A stretch of 64,000 nt of DNA, from assembly GCA_036384795.1 (NCBI GenBank), contig DASVLP010000082.1, forward strand, positions 1-64,000. Reading direction: 5' to 3'. Of this stretch, positions 60,165 through 64,000 are shown in pieces. The stretch is from Andeanibacterium sp036384795. Lineage in GTDB: Bacteria; Pseudomonadota; Alphaproteobacteria; Sphingomonadales; Sphingomonadaceae. The position numbers and the translations under genes were made by a program. The notes under the pieces are model-generated. The model saw only the letters and a program-made list of their open reading frames with translations. It did not search any database and was not told the DNA's origin. The first letter of the stretch is position 1, and every line of letters starts with the position of its first letter.

Positions 60165-62693
60165 TCAGAACGACTTCTTCACCGTCACCGCCCACTCGCG
60201 CGGACGGCCCGGCTGCACCTTGTCGGCGCCCGCACCTGCTGAGCGCACGTCGAACGACGTGATGTAGTAGTACTTGTCCGTGAGGTTGGTGACCTCGAGC
60301 GAAGCCGACAGATCCTTGTTTTCGTTCTGCCAGGTCAGCCGCGCGTTCACGATCGTGTAAGCGTCGATGTATTGCGGGACGTTGTTGTACTTGAAACCGG
60401 TATAGACTGCGTCCTGGTAGTTCGCATCGACACGAGGGGTGATCGAGCCGAAGCCGGGCACGTCGATCTCATACTGCGCCCCCAGCGTCCACTTCCACTT
60501 CGGTGCACCGGCGAACGGATCGGTCAGTAGGATCGTCGTGTTCGGAGCCAGTTCGGTGTAGTGGAAATCGAGGTAGCTCACCGAGCCGTCGATCGACAGG
60601 CCCTGTACCGGGTTTGCGGTAAACTCCGCTTCGACACCCTTCTCATGCGCATTGCCGCCATTGATCAGCGCAGCGCAAGGCGTTTGCTCGAGAGGGTTCG
60701 CGACGGGGCAGATCGAGGTCGGGATTTGGGCGTTGCGCAGGATCCCGTAAAACCCGGTCAGATCGAACCGAAGTCGGCGATCGAACAAATCGGTCTTTAT
60801 GCCAGCTTCCCAGTTGTAGAGCACCTCCGGCTCGAATCCGATGGCCTGGCTGGCGTAGAACGGCCGCGGGTTGGTGCCGCCGCCCTTGAAGCCGGTCGAG
60901 AAGCTGCCGTAGACCATCACGGCGGGCGAGAAGCGGTAGTTCAGTGCTGCGCGCCAGTCCCACCGGGTGCCTTTGTAAGTGGAGACCAAGCCCGTGAGCG
61001 CCCCCGGAGCACCCGCGCCATTGGCCGCGCCGACCGGATCGAGATAGGGGTTGATCGTCCCGTCCGGGTTGAGCCGGAAGTAATGATACTCCTTGCTCTC
61101 GCTGGTGTAGCGCACGCCGCCGTCGAAGGTGAGGCCGGGCGCGATCTCCCAGTTGACATTCGCGAACCCGGCCTTCGCCTCGGCCGGCGTCTGGTCGGGC
61201 TGGATGAACTGCAGCGGTTCGAGCGGCGTGTAGCCGAGACCGGGGATGGTGGCGGCAACGTAGCGCAGGTCCTGGTACGAATAATAGTCGGTTTCCTGCT
61301 TGAAGTAATAGCCGCCAAGCACGACGTGGATGTTGTCGGCCAGCTCCGCGTTCAGCCGAAGCTCTTCGCTCCAGTTCCAGTGGGTCAGGTGGTTGTAGCC
61401 GCCCGATAGCGGAAGCGGCGTCAGGTCGTCGTCCGCCCCGAAGGTCGTCACCCAGTTCTGATAGGCCAGGATGTTATCGACCGAAATTCTGTCGGTGAGC
61501 CCGAAATGGGCATTCGCGGCCAAATTGTAGGCGTCGAAGATGTTCTGGTCGGAATTGCTGGTCGCGAGCACCGGCTGTCCTCCCGGCGGGGTCAGCAGGC
61601 CGAAGAAGGTTGCCGCCGGGGCCGAATAAGACGCGAAATTGCAGAACTTCCCGCAGATGAAGCGGTTATCGTAGACCACGCCATCGAGGTTGGTGTTGGG
61701 GTTGTCGACCACCTCCGTCGCCGCCAGCACTTCGCCAGCGGCCGTGTGCGCGTCATGGATGTATTCGGCGGTGAGGTTGATGTCGATATCGTTCGACGGA
61801 TTGTACCGCAGCGCGCCCCGGATCGCTTCGTAGCCGACTTCGCCGAGCTTGTCGATCAGGCAGGCGCCCTCGGGCCGCACCGCCGGGATGCCGCCTGCCG
61901 GGTTGACCTGCTGCGTCGTGCCGTCGTTCGCCGTATAGGTGGCGGGGCCGCCGGCCGGATAGACGCAGCCGAAGTCGTAGCGATCGACATAGCCGTTCTG
62001 GTGCTTGTAGACGCCCGAAATGCGGGCGAACAGATCATCGGTCAGCTTGAAGTCGACGCCCGCGCGCAGCCCGATGCGTTGGTCGCTGCCGTAAGTGCCC
62101 TCGATGTAGCCGCCGCCGTTGCCGTCGGGCTTCTTGGTGAACATCTTGATCGAGCCGCCTTCGGAGTTCCGGCCCGACAGCGTGCCTTGCGGCCCGCGCA
62201 GGATTTCGACCCGGTCGAGGTCGAGCAGGTCGAACACCGCGCCGGTCAGCTGCGGATAATAGACGTCGTCGATGTAGATGCCGACGCCGGGCTCGAACGC
62301 GGGATTGAAATCCCCCGCGCCAATGCCGCGAATCGACACGGCGACCGAAGGGCCGAACGAACCGCCTTGCGGTTTTAGGCTCACATTGGGCGCAGTATCA
62401 GCCACCTGTGCCAGGTTGGTCTGGCTCTTGGCCTCCATCGTCTCGGCGTTGACCGCGGTGATCGCCAGCGGGGTATCCTGGATGTTCTGCGCGCGGAACT
62501 GCGCGGTGACGACGATTTCGCCGCTGTCGGCGGCCGCGTCGTTGGGGCTGGCGCTGGCTGGCCCGGCGTTGGTGGTGGTCGCCGCAGTGGCATCGTTTTG
62601 GGCTAGCGCCGGAGTCGCAATCGCGACGGAGGCAAAGGAAGCACACAGCATGAAAGGCGCGCGCGAAAGCCGGCGCCGAGAACGGTAAAGCAT
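60165..62693 (-). CDS. TonB-dependent outer-membrane receptor
   Basis: An 842-residue receptor: signal peptide (to about ATPALAQ), TonB-box-like GEIVVTAQ, plug domain with NVSLKPQGG, SIRGIGAGDFNPAFEPGVGIYIDDVYYPQ and EILRGPQGTLSGRNSEGGSIKM, and a 22-strand-type barrel ending in the outer-membrane signal PGRPREWAVTVKKSF. Sphingomonads use such receptors for aromatic compounds as well as iron chelates; position next to catabolic genes and lack of siderophore genes favour an organic substrate. The ATG at 62693 has GGGGAGGT upstream. Confidence 0.93.
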   Translation of the reverse strand: MLYRSRRRLSRAPFMLCASFASVAIATPALAQNDATAATTTNAGPASASPNDAAADSGEIVVTAQFRAQNIQDTPLAITAVNAETMEAKSQTNLAQVADTAPNVSLKPQGGSFGPSVAVSIRGIGAGDFNPAFEPGVGIYIDDVYYPQLTGAVFDLLDLDRVEILRGPQGTLSGRNSEGGSIKMFTKKPDGNGGGYIEGTYGSDQRIGLRAGVDFKLTDDLFARISGVYKHQNGYVDRYDFGCVYPAGGPATYTANDGTTQQVNPAGGIPAVRPEGACLIDKLGEVGYEAIRGALRYNPSNDIDINLTAEYIHDAHTAAGEVLAATEVVDNPNTNLDGVVYDNRFICGKFCNFASYSAPAATFFGLLTPPGGQPVLATSNSDQNIFDAYNLAANAHFGLTDRISVDNILAYQNWVTTFGADDDLTPLPLSGGYNHLTHWNWSEELRLNAELADNIHVVLGGYYFKQETDYYSYQDLRYVAATIPGLGYTPLEPLQFIQPDQTPAEAKAGFANVNWEIAPGLTFDGGVRYTSESKEYHYFRLNPDGTINPYLDPVGAANGAGAPGALTGLVSTYKGTRWDWRAALNYRFSPAVMVYGSFSTGFKGGGTNPRPFYASQAIGFEPEVLYNWEAGIKTDLFDRRLRFDLTGFYGILRNAQIPTSICPVANPLEQTPCAALINGGNAHEKGVEAEFTANPVQGLSIDGSVSYLDFHYTELAPNTTILLTDPFAGAPKWKWTLGAQYEIDVPGFGSITPRVDANYQDAVYTGFKYNNVPQYIDAYTIVNARLTWQNENKDLSASLEVTNLTDKYYYITSFDVRSAGAGADKVQPGRPREWAVTVKKSF

Positions 62694-63008
62694 AAGACCT
62701 CCCCAGGTAATGCCGTCACATCGTGAACGGCGCTTATAAGTAACGCATACATTAACGATGGTGGCAATCGGACCGACAGTAACGGTGTTACAGTCGGGGG
62801 AGGGCTGATGCATTGGCGCAACAAAATGTGCGCATTCAATCCGTTTACGGCAGCTTGAGCAACCTGCGCTCAAGACTCTAATGGCGGCAAATGGGAATTC
62901 CCAACATAGGCACGGAGCCGGACCCACGCGATGTGGCGGAGAGCTCTCGTCCAAACAAAAAAGGGCGACCCGCAGGCCGCCCTTTTCAGTTATTCATCGA
63001 ATTAGCGC
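62694..63008. other. Intergenic region between tandem TonB-receptor genes
   Basis: 315 bases. The right end holds the terminator of the downstream-numbered receptor. The left part (62700-62800) is AT-richer and should contain the promoter of the 60165-62693 receptor; it includes the 5-bp dyad GTAAC-GGT-GTTAC at 62779-62791, an operator candidate. No ORF, RNA gene or repeat of the other families was seen. Confidence 0.5.
62953..62986 (-). terminator. Terminator of the second TonB-receptor gene
   Basis: AAAAGGGCGACC (62959-62970) and GGCCGCCCTTTT (62975-62986) pair over 12 bases with one mismatch that becomes a G-U pair in the minus-strand RNA. The minus strand continues with TTTTTTGTTT. It lies 22 bases after the receptor stop. 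Confidence 0.88.
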
Positions 63009-64000
63009 TTAGAAGTTCTTCTTCACCGTCACCGCCCATTCGCGCGGGCGGCCGGGGTCGCCGGCGATCGCGCCGGCGCCGGCGCCGGTGAGGTCGAACT
63101 TGGCGTAATAATAGTACTTGTCGAACAGGTTCGTCACCTCGAGCGCGACCGAGAGATCCTTCTTCTCGTTCGCCCAGGTCAAGCGGGCGTCGGCAAGGGT
63201 GTACGAAGGAAGCTGCCCGTAGATGGCTCCCGGGCTTCCCGCTGCCGGCGTCAGCACGTTGCCGGTCATCTTGCCTTGATAGGACACGTCAATGCGCGGA
63301 GTGAGCGAACCGGCCGCGCCGAGATCGATGTCATATTGCGCGCCCGCGCTCCACTTCCACTTCATCATCCCCGGGGGAAGCGGCTCGATCAGGCCGACGA
63401 CGGAAGCGTCCGACGAACAGGCCCCGGCGGCAAGGCCGACGACCTGCGGGTTGACGCAGGTCCAGTCCCAATCCTGGTACGAAACCGAGCCCTGAAGCTC
63501 GAGCCCAGGCAGCGGGAAGGCCGACAGTTCCGCTTCCACGCCCTTGGAATGCGCATTGCCGGCGTTCTGCGGCAGCGCGCATGGGCCCGGGCCGCCGAAC
63601 TGCGGGCACGAAAGCAAGGTCAGCTGCGCGTCCTTGAAGTCCATGTAGAACACGTCGGTGTTCAACCGCAGCTTGCGGTCGAACAGGTCGGTCTTCAGGC
63701 CCACTTCGTAGTTGATGACCTTTTCCGGGCCGAACGCCACGGCCTGATCGGGATTGAAGGGACGCGGGCCGACGCCGCCGGCCTTGTAGCCGGTGGCAAC
63801 CGAGGCATAGCCCGAAACTTCCGGCGAGAAGCGGTAGTTCGCGGCCAACCGGTAATCGACGCGGTTGCCGGCGAATTTCGCCGATACGCCATCGAGAGCG
63901 CCGAGAAATGCGTTCGGCGTCACGCCGTCGAGCGCATACCGGTGGAAGGTGTAGACCTTGCTGTCGTGCGTATAGCGCAGGCCGCCGTCGATCGTCAGGT
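63009..64000 (-). CDS. TonB-dependent outer-membrane receptor, N-terminal part beyond window
   Basis: The visible 330 C-terminal residues form the second half of a receptor barrel (YRFSPEVSGYASVATGYKAGG, NYEVGLKTDLFDRKLRLNTDVFY, NAHSKGVEAELSAFPLPGL) and end in PGRPREWAVTVKKNF. The frame stays open to base 64000 (LTIDGGLRYTHDSKVYTFHR), so the gene is cut by the window edge. It is paralogous to the 60165-62693 receptor, with nearly the same C-terminus, and lies upstream of it in tandem. Confidence 0.92.
   Translation of the reverse strand, partial: LTIDGGLRYTHDSKVYTFHRYALDGVTPNAFLGALDGVSAKFAGNRVDYRLAANYRFSPEVSGYASVATGYKAGGVGPRPFNPDQAVAFGPEKVINYEVGLKTDLFDRKLRLNTDVFYMDFKDAQLTLLSCPQFGGPGPCALPQNAGNAHSKGVEAELSAFPLPGLELQGSVSYQDWDWTCVNPQVVGLAAGACSSDASVVGLIEPLPPGMMKWKWSAGAQYDIDLGAAGSLTPRIDVSYQGKMTGNVLTPAAGSPGAIYGQLPSYTLADARLTWANEKKDLSVALEVTNLFDKYYYYAKFDLTGAGAGAIAGDPGRPREWAVTVKKNF

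Overview
The window is GC-rich alphaproteobacterial chromosome, most likely a sphingomonad (Novosphingobium/Sphingobium/Sphingomonas group). The evidence is the housekeeping order metX-GNAT-metW / hisC-tyrA / plsC-ydcF-ftsX-ftsE / zinc-ribbon protein, several TonB-dependent receptors and LigM/LigF-type enzymes, and the short palindromic intergenic repeats common in this order, including the type that reads as HPGLDPGS when translated. No phage genes, transposase or CRISPR array was seen.

Layout. (1) 1-9260: glutathione-dependent formaldehyde and formate oxidation. It holds the last 14 codons of a class III alcohol dehydrogenase (FrmA), a VOC protein, S-formylglutathione hydrolase, a NAD-dependent molybdenum formate dehydrogenase (fdsG-fdsB-mobA-fdsA-fdsD), fdhD and an MHS-type transporter, mostly joined by overlapping start/stop codons. 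(2) 9270-18465: housekeeping genes for methionine (metX, metW), histidine/tyrosine (hisC, tyrA), phospholipid and cell division (plsC, ydcF, ftsX, ftsE), a DUF3426 zinc-ribbon membrane protein and tRNA-Leu(GAG). (3) 18609-24927: a small catabolic unit (two tandem DUF3237 genes plus a GMC oxidoreductase) divergent from an AraC regulator and an MFS transporter, then a fosmidomycin-resistance-type MFS. (4) 25222-35611: a signalling block with a GGDEF-EAL-PilZ protein, two compact histidine kinases, two single-domain response regulators, a 1300-residue hybrid kinase with three receivers, and an orphan CheR. (5) 35548-41512: queC, an MBL hydrolase, a ClC channel, a DUF2231 membrane protein, a sorbosone-dehydrogenase-like lipoprotein and a Nudix hydrolase. 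(6) 41526-64000: a catabolic island, nearly all on the minus strand. It encodes an alpha/beta hydrolase, a LigM/DesA-type O-demethylase, a VOC protein, a TauD/TfdA dioxygenase with a coupled small membrane protein, an MFS transporter, a quinone-reductase-like MDR, three GSTs (two LigF-like), an SDR, a phosphatase-like protein, an amidohydrolase, a Rieske oxygenase, an aldehyde dehydrogenase, a PQQ-cytochrome c alcohol dehydrogenase, a MetE-like protein and two tandem TonB receptors, the second cut by the window end.

How it fits together (inference): the island looks like an uptake-plus-catabolism system for a methoxylated or ether-linked aromatic compound of lignin type. The receptors would import it, the PQQ dehydrogenase and aldehyde dehydrogenase would oxidise side-chain alcohols and aldehydes, the GSTs would cleave an ether, and the Rieske and LigM-type enzymes would remove O-methyl groups. 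The one-carbon units released would go to methyl-THF (and perhaps the MetE-like protein) or to formaldehyde, which region 1 oxidises to CO2 with NADH recovery. No dedicated regulator of the island lies in the window, but dyad-symmetric sites sit in two of its promoter regions.
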